From a virus: DNA of 27,754 nucleotides. Of this stretch, positions 7,377-13,847 are shown piece after piece (the stretch's first letter is position 1; each line of letters opens with the position of its first letter). The notes beneath the pieces were generated by a model. That model saw only the letters and a list, made by a program, of their open reading frames with translations, was not told the origin of the DNA and searched no databases. Made by a program: the position numbers and the translations under genes. Location of the stretch: the IMG/VR virus record IMGVR_UViG_3300042549_007049, positions 1 to 27,754 of that record; one strand, written 5' to 3'.

Positions 7377-7474
7377 GCTTCTACTCCTGTTGCTGGGCAA
7401 TAAGGTGTGTGTCCATTCTTACCGGGGTTTCTGTAACAATGCCGACACCAATTAAAATCTTTAGGTTGGTTCAT
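7373..7474 (-). CDS. Tiny 33-residue Cys/His protein
   Basis: ATG at 7474 to TGA at 7375-7373, coupled at both ends by four-base overlaps. It contains CRHC (residues 10-13), His22 and Cys26, so a small zinc site is possible. It ends ATGVEA, whose codons again contain GGAG before the next ATG. Function unknown. Confidence 0.7.
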   Translation of the reverse strand: MNQPKDFNWCRHCYRNPGKNGHTPYCPATGVEA

Positions 7475-7710
7475 TCTTCAACTCCAAAGTGTCCTTCAAT
7501 CATAGATTTACATTTTGCTGCACCAAGGCCAAACGGATCACCAGCGCCGCGAACATGTTCGGAAGCACTATGAACAGCACCACAAAGCATGGTACACTCT
7601 CCAAGAATCAACTGGGCGAACTTTTCCATCATTAACTTTACATCAACATGGTCACCCATGTTTGCTGCCATTTCAGCCTGTTCGGCAAGTTTTTGAATTC
7701 GGTCGTTCAT
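7471..7710 (-). CDS. Tandem family B, member 4
   Basis: A 79-residue product: MNDRIQKLAEQAEM, KFAQLILGECT in the middle, HFGVEE at the end. Ends coupled to the 33-residue Cys/His gene. Function unknown. Confidence 0.8.
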   Translation of the reverse strand: MNDRIQKLAEQAEMAANMGDHVDVKLMMEKFAQLILGECTMLCGAVHSASEHVRGAGDPFGLGAAKCKSMIEGHFGVEE

Positions 7711-7713
7711 TCT

Positions 7714-8082
7714 TCAATCTCCAATGTACTCGCCAAGGATAAGTTTACCTTCAAGATCTTCCAACACCATAAATCTCACCGCATCATCAAATTCGTTGGG
7801 TTCTAAAGAGAACACACGAACTGAGACGAGACTCTCGGCAGGGACACTACCACGACCAGGTCCCCTAACTGGATACCACAAATCGTATTCAGTGTTGGCA
7901 AAATCGTGATCACCAGTGGGTTTAAACTTTTCTCTACGAACCCATTTCTTTTCTACTAGGGCCGTAGGTAGCAAATTATCGGGTTCATGAAACCCCTCAT
8001 AAATGTCTAGGATGATTTCAGGTGACCGAGTGATCTCTGCTACTAAAAACCGTTTGCAATCTGCTGTGGTAATTTTGCTCAT
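7714..8082 (-). CDS. Unknown 122-residue protein inserted in the family B array
   Basis: A soluble, acidic protein with no recognised domain. Its last codons (GGA GAT, then the stop) keep a GGAG-type ribosome site for the following family B gene although the protein ends differently (YIGD), as if it had been inserted into the array between two coupling sequences. Starts at 8082 behind a GAGTTAAAGA-type site. Confidence 0.75.
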   Translation of the reverse strand: MSKITTADCKRFLVAEITRSPEIILDIYEGFHEPDNLLPTALVEKKWVRREKFKPTGDHDFANTEYDLWYPVRGPGRGSVPAESLVSVRVFSLEPNEFDDAVRFMVLEDLEGKLILGEYIGD

Positions 8083-8093
8083 TCTTTAACTCC

Positions 8094-8354
8094 TCAAGGT
8101 AAATATTGTTTGAACACTTTTAATGCTCGCCGATACAAACGATCATATCGGGCATCCATCTCTGCGTAACGGTTTGTCTGTAGCGTCAGATGCCCTGTAT
8201 TAGACCACCATTCATCATTCTTTGCGATGGTATAAAAGGTAGCAGCCACACGAGCCTGACGGCAGATTTTAGACGAAGTGTGAGACCTGCCCCCTTTGAC
8301 AATTTTAACAGTGACTTTCAGGCTCGGCACTTGCTTGACGATAGTTTTCACCAT
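8094..8354 (-). CDS. Unknown small basic protein
   Basis: An 86-residue strongly basic protein (many Lys and Arg), possibly nucleic-acid binding by charge alone. AAGGAG lies six bases before the ATG, and a promoter at 8373-8400 gives a short leader of about 12 nt. Function unknown. Confidence 0.75.
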   Translation of the reverse strand: MVKTIVKQVPSLKVTVKIVKGGRSHTSSKICRQARVAATFYTIAKNDEWWSNTGHLTLQTNRYAEMDARYDRLYRRALKVFKQYLP

Positions 8355-8372
8355 TTAACTCCTTTTGTTCAG

Positions 8373-8400
8373 TGTATACTATAAAACAATTATTTGTCAA
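8373..8400 (-). promoter_or_regulatory. Sigma70-type promoter overlapping the end of a gene
   Basis: TTGACA at 8400-8395 and TATACA at 8378-8373, 16-base spacer. The -35 is inside the last codons of the upstream family B gene (Phe-Asp-Lys-stop). Confidence 0.7.
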
Positions 8401-8608
8401 AACCAAAATGGTATTTCATTCTGTCTACCAAACCGCTCCTATTGACATCAATCTCAAATTCGTCAGCCATTTGTAGACATTCCTGCACAACCAGTTCGGC
8501 AAACTTCTGCTCAAGAATATCACTAAACTCTTGTGTGGCATCTTTATATTCTTGTTGTTCCGCCCATTCCCAAGCTTGCCTCGACAGTTCCTTAATTCGT
8601 TCGTTCAT
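8390..8608 (-). CDS. Tandem family B, member 3, modified tail
   Basis: A 72-residue product: MNERIKELSRQ, KFAELVVQEC, and a C-terminal HFGFDK in place of HFGVEE. The change creates TTGACA, the -35 of the promoter for the next gene, so the usual embedded Shine-Dalgarno has been replaced by a promoter element. Function unknown. Confidence 0.8.
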   Translation of the reverse strand: MNERIKELSRQAWEWAEQQEYKDATQEFSDILEQKFAELVVQECLQMADEFEIDVNRSGLVDRMKYHFGFDK

Positions 8609-8850
8609 TACTTGACTCCGAAATGTTGTTCAAACCGTGTCATAAACTTACCAAGTTCTGCACCACGAATATCCAAACCTTGTTCATACCAAACTTTACC
8701 AAAGTTCTCTTTACATTCCCCGACAATAAGTTCGGCGAACTTTTGCGAATAATAGTCCACCCACTTGTTCATATCTTTTTCAAAATAGTCAGTGTCAATA
8801 TTGGTTGTAATACCAGCCTGTTCAGCGAGTTCTTGAATTCGTTCGTTCAT
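8608..8850 (-). CDS. Tandem family B, member 2
   Basis: An 80-residue product: MNERIQELAEQAG, QKFAELIVGECK, HFGVK at the end. Stop and next start share a base (TAATG); GGAG is embedded in the Gly-Val codons. Function unknown. Confidence 0.8.
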   Translation of the reverse strand: MNERIQELAEQAGITTNIDTDYFEKDMNKWVDYYSQKFAELIVGECKENFGKVWYEQGLDIRGAELGKFMTRFEQHFGVK

Positions 8851-9094
8851 TCTTCAACTCCGCTAATTTACCTAAACCAAATTCAAGTTCAATCCAAGGA
8901 CGATCTAACTCATCACTCCATACTCGATCACCACTAACCCAGGCACGCTCGGTAACTTCATCTAACACTTTTTTAACAATCAACTCGGCGAACTTTTCGA
9001 TATCCAAATTGGTTTTATTAATAAAAATCCCACCAATGGTAGAAACTGATGCTCCTGCCTGTTCGGCAAGTTCAAGGATTCGTTCGTTCATCAT
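8822..9094 (-). CDS. Tandem family B, member 1, frameshifted tail
   Basis: A 90-residue product beginning MMNERILELAEQAG (the second ATG at 9091 is an equally good start). KFAELIVKKV is conserved. At the 3' end the DNA still reads GGAGTTGAAGAATGAACG like the other junctions, but the frame is shifted, so the protein does not end in VEE; it reads on 29 bases into the next gene and ends in ERTNSRTR. Function unknown. Confidence 0.75.
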   Translation of the reverse strand: MMNERILELAEQAGASVSTIGGIFINKTNLDIEKFAELIVKKVLDEVTERAWVSGDRVWSDELDRPWIELEFGLGKLAELKNERTNSRTR

Positions 9095-10119
9095 TCACCA
9101 CCTTTTAGTAAAAATTTGTTGCTGATAGCCTTGAAAGACACTTCATGCTCATTACACTTGAACACGATACCTTCGCGGTCTGCTCCACCCATCAATGCCT
9201 TAGCTTCGGCCCACTTGAGGATGTGCTCTACATTACATACCTCAAGTACTTCGTCCTCTTTAAGAACGGGTACATGACCGATGTCCAGCTTGCTAGCAAG
9301 GGTTCGCCGCTCTACAGGGTTTAGGTAAACACCACGATCAATGTCATAAACATCAAACAGAAAGAAATGTTGACCTTTCAGTTTGTACATATTTTTCTGA
9401 ATGCCCTCACCTACCAGTTCTCCTTGAATAGCCAGATTACGACCAGTGCTGCGAAGTTTTTCAATCAGTTGGTCACTCTTGGCAACACGCCACAGCGAGT
9501 TAGATTCGTTTTCTTTCAGGTTAAGGTTGCGGCTGCAAACTCCTTCATCGTCACCGTCAACATACACGGTCATGCTAGTGCCGTCAAGTTTTTCGGTGAC
9601 TTCCCATGACAGCGCCTTGGCCTTCCATTCCTCAAGCTCAACCGTCAGATTTTGGATTCGCTCCTGATCTGTCTTGGGAATCTTAGTAGGGAACATACCA
9701 CGAACATCGCCTGCGAGTTGGGCAGGGATCGGAGCTTCGTACTTAGTAATACTTAAAAATTCTGATGCATCAGCACCTTCTTCAACTTGGAATTTTGTGC
9801 CGTCAATGTAAATCAGATTTTCTAGAATAGAGATGGGCAGCAGCAGGCCTTGGCTAACTTGACCACGAAGCTTGACGGTACGCAGGCGCTCACCACGGAT
9901 ATCATTGAATACACTGGGCCCGTCACCTTTGCTCAGGAATGGAGCCAGTTCATGTGGTACCCAAGAATCAATCTCCAGGTATACGGCAAGGTCGCCTACC
10001 TTGAATTCACCTTTTTTGATGACCACAGTCCAGCCACCTACCACAGCACACTCGATGGCATCGGCTCCCTCGATAGGGCGAATGTTGTCAATCTTGCGAA
10101 TCGTTGCTAGTTTACGCAT
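9091..10119 (-). CDS. RNA ligase, DRB0094 (Rnl5) type
   Basis: A 342-residue nucleotidyltransferase. An N-terminal OB-like domain (about 1-120) precedes the ligase core: motif I EKLDGTS with the adenylated Lys177, motif Ia-like CSRNLN near 196-201, motif III FFLFDVYD (252-259), motif IV REGIVFK and motif V SFKAISNKFLLK near the C-terminus. The N-terminal module is the hallmark of the Deinococcus DRB0094 family, which seals nicks with an RNA 3'-OH end. All catalytic motifs look intact. It has its own promoter (10149-10177) and AAGGAT before the ATG. With the tRNA genes nearby, tRNA or other RNA repair is a reasonable inference. It overlaps the family B array start (TGATG). Confidence 0.88.
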   Translation of the reverse strand: MRKLATIRKIDNIRPIEGADAIECAVVGGWTVVIKKGEFKVGDLAVYLEIDSWVPHELAPFLSKGDGPSVFNDIRGERLRTVKLRGQVSQGLLLPISILENLIYIDGTKFQVEEGADASEFLSITKYEAPIPAQLAGDVRGMFPTKIPKTDQERIQNLTVELEEWKAKALSWEVTEKLDGTSMTVYVDGDDEGVCSRNLNLKENESNSLWRVAKSDQLIEKLRSTGRNLAIQGELVGEGIQKNMYKLKGQHFFLFDVYDIDRGVYLNPVERRTLASKLDIGHVPVLKEDEVLEVCNVEHILKWAEAKALMGGADREGIVFKCNEHEVSFKAISNKFLLKGGE

Positions 10120-10148
10120 GTTAAATCCTTACTTGTTCAATAAGTAAT

Positions 10149-10177
10149 ATTATACTACTCCTGGGATTTATTGTCAA
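10149..10177 (-). promoter_or_regulatory. Consensus phage promoter (TTGACAATAAAT / TATAAT)
   Basis: TTGACA at 10177-10172, 17-base spacer, TATAAT at 10154-10149. The -35 overlaps the stop codon of the upstream L7/L12-like gene. Confidence 0.9.
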
Positions 10178-10575
10178 TGTGCCAGGATGTGGACACTATC
10201 CAAATTTCTAATAGTCTGAGTACGGGTAGCAGGATCAACAGTGATTTTTTCTATCTTACCATTTGCTAGATTATCGTGAATGTCTTTTGCTTCTTTAAGT
10301 CCCAAACCAGTTGACATACGAATAGCCTTGATACCCTCAACGCGGTTGACATTGTGTTGGTACTTTGTCAAGTCCAATCTAAGGATTAGCTGGTCATTGT
10401 ATTCACCCGTAAGTAGGGCAATGAAAATCTTACCCTTGATATCGGGATCAAGTGTGCTGGCAATAGCGTCCCAAAGCCGCATGCCTTCTTCCGAACCATA
10501 AGCTTCGGCGATGCTACGCATGAAGTGAATACCAGATTGCAGCAATTCGGACTCGTGTTCTTTAGGAATCGGCAT
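10174..10575 (-). CDS. Phage protein with a ribosomal L7/L12-like C-terminal domain
   Basis: A 133-residue protein. Residues 82-98 read IKAIRMSTGLGLKEAKD, nearly the signature helix-loop-helix of the bacterial L7/L12 C-terminal domain that recruits translation GTPases (compare the host-type IKAVRGATGLGLKEAKD). The following strand (KIEKITV) fits the same fold. The first 60 residues are unlike the L12 dimerisation domain. Ribosomal-protein homologues in phages are known; whether this one joins the stalk, competes with L12 or uses the fold otherwise is open. A weak GGAT-type site precedes the ATG, six bases after the lipoprotein stop. Confidence 0.8.
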   Translation of the reverse strand: MPIPKEHESELLQSGIHFMRSIAEAYGSEEGMRLWDAIASTLDPDIKGKIFIALLTGEYNDQLILRLDLTKYQHNVNRVEGIKAIRMSTGLGLKEAKDIHDNLANGKIEKITVDPATRTQTIRNLDSVHILAH

Positions 10576-10581
10576 TTCGTT

Positions 10582-11412
10582 TTATCCGTTAAGTGCGGTT
10601 ACAACAACTTTAGGATTATTTTTGGGAGCAGCCTTAGTGGTAGATTTAAGGGAGGACGGAGTAGTGATTGTTGGTGTTTTTACCCTAGTTAGTTTAGTAA
10701 TACGTTGCTGGTTCGCTCCACAACCACCAGAACCAATCATGGTAATTGAATCCGCTGTATTTTTCGCAACTACTGCTAGTCCATTACCGCCTTCACTAGC
10801 CTTGAAAACTACAGCACCTTCGATTACTTCATACCCTGTGATATCAGGCATAATACAAATATTTAGAATGATACCGGGGGTTGGCCTAGTGTACCATCCT
10901 TCAGTACCATGCGCGATTTTGCCTGCTACAGCCAAGCCACCTGAAATCAGTTGATAAGTACCATCTGACTTGAACTCAATTCTTCCATCTAGAGAAGCCC
11001 AATGGGCTTCTCCACCATAATTTTTAATGTCCCACACACCAACGATATTAGTAGAAATATCTACTGCTAATTCGGTGTCAAGTGCAGTTTGCAGGTTAGT
11101 AGATTGAAGAGTATTAGAAGCATTATCTACCACTACTTGTGAGGCAAGTACCTGCACATTATCAGGAAGATCACTAGCTTGAATCTTGATAATTCCATTA
11201 CTAGATTTTTTACCTAAGATAATCCTGCTAGCAGGAATACTACCATAGTTGGTAGTAGGCCTTTCAGTATTTGGGGTAGTGATGACAGATTCAATACTTG
11301 AAACGACATCTTCAACCATAGAAGTGTTTGATCCGCATGCTGTAAGCAAAGTAGTTACAGCAACTGCACCAAAAATATTACCAATAGCAAACGAAAGTTT
11401 ATTAATACGCAT
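10582..11412 (-). CDS. Predicted lipoprotein with a lipocalin- and fibre-like composition
   Basis: A 276-residue protein. Residues 1-25 are a lipoprotein signal peptide with lipobox LLTAC (Cys26), so the product should be lipidated and anchored in a host membrane. Residues about 75-110 (QVLASQVVVDNASN and NLQTALD) resemble linker motifs of phage tail-fibre proteins. From about 125 a beta-rich domain begins (GVWDIKNYGG, IEFKSDGTYQLISG), vaguely lipocalin-like. The C-terminus is Thr/Lys/Pro-rich. Superinfection exclusion is the usual role of phage lipoproteins and is only an inference. GGAG precedes the ATG. Confidence 0.8.
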   Translation of the reverse strand: MRINKLSFAIGNIFGAVAVTTLLTACGSNTSMVEDVVSSIESVITTPNTERPTTNYGSIPASRIILGKKSSNGIIKIQASDLPDNVQVLASQVVVDNASNTLQSTNLQTALDTELAVDISTNIVGVWDIKNYGGEAHWASLDGRIEFKSDGTYQLISGGLAVAGKIAHGTEGWYTRPTPGIILNICIMPDITGYEVIEGAVVFKASEGGNGLAVVAKNTADSITMIGSGGCGANQQRITKLTRVKTPTITTPSSLKSTTKAAPKNNPKVVVTALNG

Positions 11413-11427
11413 GATTATCTCCTTAAA

Positions 11428-11658
11428 TCATTCCAAAACCAAACAATAACGACATTGAAAACTAAAAGAGTCCTTCTCATAAGAACGGTCATTTCCGTAC
11501 TCACCATATTGGACATATTCTCCATCGATGGCCCTAATAGTAACCACACGATCAGATCCATCGGCAGGTGCCCAAATTTGGCCTACCTGTAGTTCATTGA
11601 TTGGGTAGATATGACCACACACCAATATTCTACCATTAACGATTTCTGTTCTCATCAT
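11428..11658 (-). CDS. Unknown small beta-rich protein
   Basis: A 76-residue protein from the ATG at 11658 (or 11655). It contains VGQIWAPADGSDRVVTI and two Cys near the end (CRYC). This kind of short WxxxDGxxRxVTI domain is common in phages, without known activity. The start overlaps the stop of the upstream gene (ATGATG). Confidence 0.7.
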   Translation of the reverse strand: MMRTEIVNGRILVCGHIYPINELQVGQIWAPADGSDRVVTIRAIDGEYVQYGEYGNDRSYEKDSFSFQCRYCLVLE

Positions 11659-12050
11659 AGCCCCAACAGTTTCAGTTCTTCAGCGTTGAGAGTACTTCGC
11701 ACTTTTGCCAGTGCCTCACGCCTCACATTGTATTGGCGATCTGCTTCAGCCAGTTTAGCGTAATGCTCTGTCACTTGTCGTTCAACTTCCTCAAATTTCC
11801 AAATGTAATTCTGCTGGGGTTCTTCCATAAGAGTCACGAATAGTTCGGCTTCGACTGGGTAGCTTTCGTCACTTTTGAAAAGATAAGTAAGGTGATTCAG
11901 CCGTTCTACACGGAAATCATTGCCAAGCTTACCAAAATCATATAGCAGATTGGCAAATCGTTCAGGGTAGCTGGCTCGAAATTCATTCCAAGCACCTTGC
12001 AAAGCCATTGTCTCCAGTGCCAGTTTTTCTTGTTTAGTCAATCGTGTCAT
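11655..12050 (-). CDS. Unknown helical protein, coiled-coil C-terminus
   Basis: A 131-residue protein with a mixed N-terminal half and a long charged helix from about residue 80 (FEEVERQVTEHYAKLAEADR), probably coiled coil. It starts ten bases after the GIY-YIG stop codon and ends overlapping the next gene. No recognised domain. Confidence 0.7.
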   Translation of the reverse strand: MTRLTKQEKLALETMALQGAWNEFRASYPERFANLLYDFGKLGNDFRVERLNHLTYLFKSDESYPVEAELFVTLMEEPQQNYIWKFEEVERQVTEHYAKLAEADRQYNVRREALAKVRSTLNAEELKLLGL

Positions 12051-12059
12051 ACCAATATC

Positions 12060-12392
12060 TCACTTAAAAGTATTCAGTTGCGGATTGTATTCCTTGATTA
12101 GCGCAGTCTCGCACACATGCGCCTCAGCCTTACCACGGACAACCTGAACCAGACCATACACAAACGCCTCAGCACCATACTCGCGGAGCGATTGCGAAAG
12201 AGCCCAGACCTTGTCCTCAGCCATAGCCCGTTGAACATGCTTTTGCATACGGCGATGCAGAGTACGCTTGACCGAACCGCCATAGCCCAGCACGGTCAGA
12301 CCGATATACTGCTGACCTGTGACCTGATTCGTAATCACATAGATAGCGTGATTCCGATCTGTCCTGCGTTTGCGTGCTTTTTGATTCATCAT
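12060..12392 (-). CDS. GIY-YIG nuclease-domain protein
   Basis: From the ATG at 12392 the product has 110 residues. IYVI (17-20) and YIG (29-31) form the GIY-YIG pair; a basic helix with conserved Arg follows (RTLHRRMQKH), and a Glu near the end (CETALIKEYNP) matches the metal-binding Glu of the family. It is a minimal single-domain form, as in homing enzymes and some DNA-repair nucleases. An ATG at 12398 lies upstream of the predicted transcription start, while 12392 coincides with it, so the mRNA may be leaderless. Confidence 0.8.
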   Translation of the reverse strand: MMNQKARKRRTDRNHAIYVITNQVTGQQYIGLTVLGYGGSVKRTLHRRMQKHVQRAMAEDKVWALSQSLREYGAEAFVYGLVQVVRGKAEAHVCETALIKEYNPQLNTFK

Positions 12393-12398
12393 AACCAT

Positions 12399-12427
12399 AT
12401 TATAGCAAAATATGGATTTATTGTCAA
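12399..12427 (-). promoter_or_regulatory. Consensus phage promoter placed directly at a start codon
   Basis: TTGACA at 12427-12422, 17-base spacer, TATAAT at 12404-12399. The seventh base after the -10 is the A of the ATG at 12392. Confidence 0.9.
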
Positions 12428-12436
12428 GTTTTGTGT

Positions 12437-12628
12437 TTACAGCCCGTGTTCGTAAGTCATACCCAGGCGCTTGCAGGCCTCGTAGGCCGCAGTAGTACGG
12501 GCTTCAACATCACGCTGACCTTGCGGCGTCACAAAAACACTGCCAAGGTAGCGGTCTTCCTGACGGAGAGCAAATTCATAGGCTTCGAATGCCTTTTTTT
12601 GCTCGGGAGTTTTTCGTTTCAGTTTCAT
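12437..12628 (-). CDS. Unknown 63-residue protein
   Basis: A small basic helical protein with its own promoter (12659-12687), a leader of about 24 nt and AGTAGGT before the ATG. No recognised domain; the final residues run close to the -35 of the GIY-YIG promoter. Confidence 0.7.
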   Translation of the reverse strand: MKLKRKTPEQKKAFEAYEFALRQEDRYLGSVFVTPQGQRDVEARTTAAYEACKRLGMTYEHGL

Positions 12629-12658
12629 CGTTTACCTACTTGTTTAGCGTATAGTAGT

Positions 12659-12687
12659 ATTATATATCCAAAACCATTTATTGTCAA
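12659..12687 (-). promoter_or_regulatory. Consensus phage promoter (TTGACAATAAAT / TATAAT)
   Basis: TTGACA at 12687-12682, 17-base spacer, TATAAT at 12664-12659. The -35 overlaps the end of the deaminase gene. Confidence 0.9.
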
Positions 12688-12992
12688 GTATGCTCAACCA
12701 ACTTGATTCCAGCCAGATTGATAGCATGTTGGCAGACTTTACAGGGTTTCGCCATAGCCGGTTCACCGTCTTTGGTAAAGCGAGTAATCACTAACTTGTG
12801 TGCTTTGTCCCAAGTTTTTGCTTTGACCAGTGCGTCAATCTCAGCATGGAGAAAGATTTTGTAGCCCTCACCCACTGCCTGTGCCGATTTAGCTTGTAGC
12901 GGATGAGTTTTAATATAAGAATTCTTACCGATAGAGAGTATTTTACCCCGCTTATCGTACAGAATAGCTGTGATGTTCTGTTTTTGACTCAT
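12684..12992 (-). CDS. Cytidine/deoxycytidylate deaminase-fold protein
   Basis: From the ATG at 12992 the product has 102 residues. The zinc and catalytic signature is complete: HAE (49-51) and PCKVC (Cys84, Cys87). The N-terminal beta hairpin (TAILYDKRGKILSIGKNS) fits the family. It is shorter than T4 dCMP deaminase and lacks its nucleotide-specificity insert, so the substrate (dCMP, cytidine or an RNA base) is not decided. A further ATG at 12998 lies before the predicted transcription start; 12992 coincides with it. Confidence 0.82.
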   Translation of the reverse strand: MSQKQNITAILYDKRGKILSIGKNSYIKTHPLQAKSAQAVGEGYKIFLHAEIDALVKAKTWDKAHKLVITRFTKDGEPAMAKPCKVCQHAINLAGIKLVEHT

Positions 12993-12998
12993 GCACAT

Positions 12999-13027
12999 AG
13001 TATAGCATTATGGGCATTTATTGTCAA
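12999..13027 (-). promoter_or_regulatory. Phage promoter placed directly at a start codon
   Basis: TTGACAATAAAT with the -35 at 13027-13022, 17-base spacer, TATACT at 13004-12999. The seventh base after the -10 is the A of the deaminase ATG. Confidence 0.88.
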
Positions 13028-13458
13028 GTTTGGGTAAGTACCCTATTTAATATAGAATCCATCATATTTTCTACATCTTGTTCCCATGGCAAATTGCGGT
13101 ATGCAGAATTTTCTAATAGGTTAGGATCTGTATTTTTATACTGTCTACCTTCCCAAATATAAGTGCCATCCCTCATGGCTTTTAGTCTACCAGTATGTAC
13201 TTGGTTGATGTGGATAAGCTCATGTACTATGGGTTTAATGATTTCTTTAGGACTCAAACAATCATTTATTCTAAATCTATTTTTAAATCTACCATACAAT
13301 AGTGTTTCACCATAGACACTTGGCGGCAACTTGACAAACTCAATCTCTATCTCACCAGGTAGGTCAAGTATTTTGCTGACCCGCAAACAAAGATTTATGG
13401 CTACCTTTTCCTGATCAGGCAACCAAACACTACCTTGATATATAAATCTTACTTTCAA
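13024..13458 (-). CDS. Zinc metallopeptidase-like protein (HELIH)
   Basis: A 144-residue protein with HELIH at 79-83 in PIVHELIHINQVH, a standard HExxH zinc site. Downstream come YIWEGRQY and a LPWEQDVE motif; the Glu there could be the third ligand. The layout resembles small SprT/M48-like domains seen in phages and defence loci. Substrate unknown. The start overlaps the stop of the upstream gene; the stop overlaps the deaminase promoter. Confidence 0.8.
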   Translation of the reverse strand: MKVRFIYQGSVWLPDQEKVAINLCLRVSKILDLPGEIEIEFVKLPPSVYGETLLYGRFKNRFRINDCLSPKEIIKPIVHELIHINQVHTGRLKAMRDGTYIWEGRQYKNTDPNLLENSAYRNLPWEQDVENMMDSILNRVLTQT

Positions 13459-13736
13459 TGTAGTGTTTCACCATCAGAAGAATTCAAGTAAGTATCTATT
13501 TCACTTTTTAATTCTTGCTCAGAAAATCCCATATCACCTAGAATTTGAATTAGTGAGATAAACAACGCATGGGTAGCAGAACCATCAACATAGTTTTCAT
13601 CTGTATTATTGTCTTCAAATTCTGCTAAAAGAGGAATTAGATCCTGATTTATAAACTGACAAGCTAGTAGAATACTGTATTCATATTCCCAAGCTTCATG
13701 CTCTTCTTCATCGATACTATCTACTATTTTTGACAT
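13455..13736 (-). CDS. Unknown acidic 93-residue protein
   Basis: A very acidic protein (long runs of Glu and Asp, especially 9-20 and 40-50), coupled to the metallopeptidase-like gene by a four-base overlap. GGAGGGG lies just before the ATG. An inhibitor or partner of the peptidase is possible only from position. A GATAAATA late-promoter-like octamer lies upstream, around 13771-13778. Confidence 0.7.
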   Translation of the reverse strand: MSKIVDSIDEEEHEAWEYEYSILLACQFINQDLIPLLAEFEDNNTDENYVDGSATHALFISLIQILGDMGFSEQELKSEIDTYLNSSDGETLH

Positions 13737-13806
13737 ATCCCCTCCGTTGTTTGAAAAGATACTAATTTTATTTATCTATAATCATGCAATAGGTATTTTA
13801 GCCAAA

Positions 13807-13834
13807 AAAATGGGACCAATTAAGGTCCCATTTT
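13807..13834 (-). terminator. Intrinsic terminator after the Ro60-like gene
   Basis: An 11-bp stem (AAAATGGGACC and its complement), 6-base loop, followed on the minus strand by seven T residues. It lies 14 bases after the stop codon of the vWA gene. Confidence 0.9.
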
Positions 13835-13847
13835 AATTTCGCAGTTT

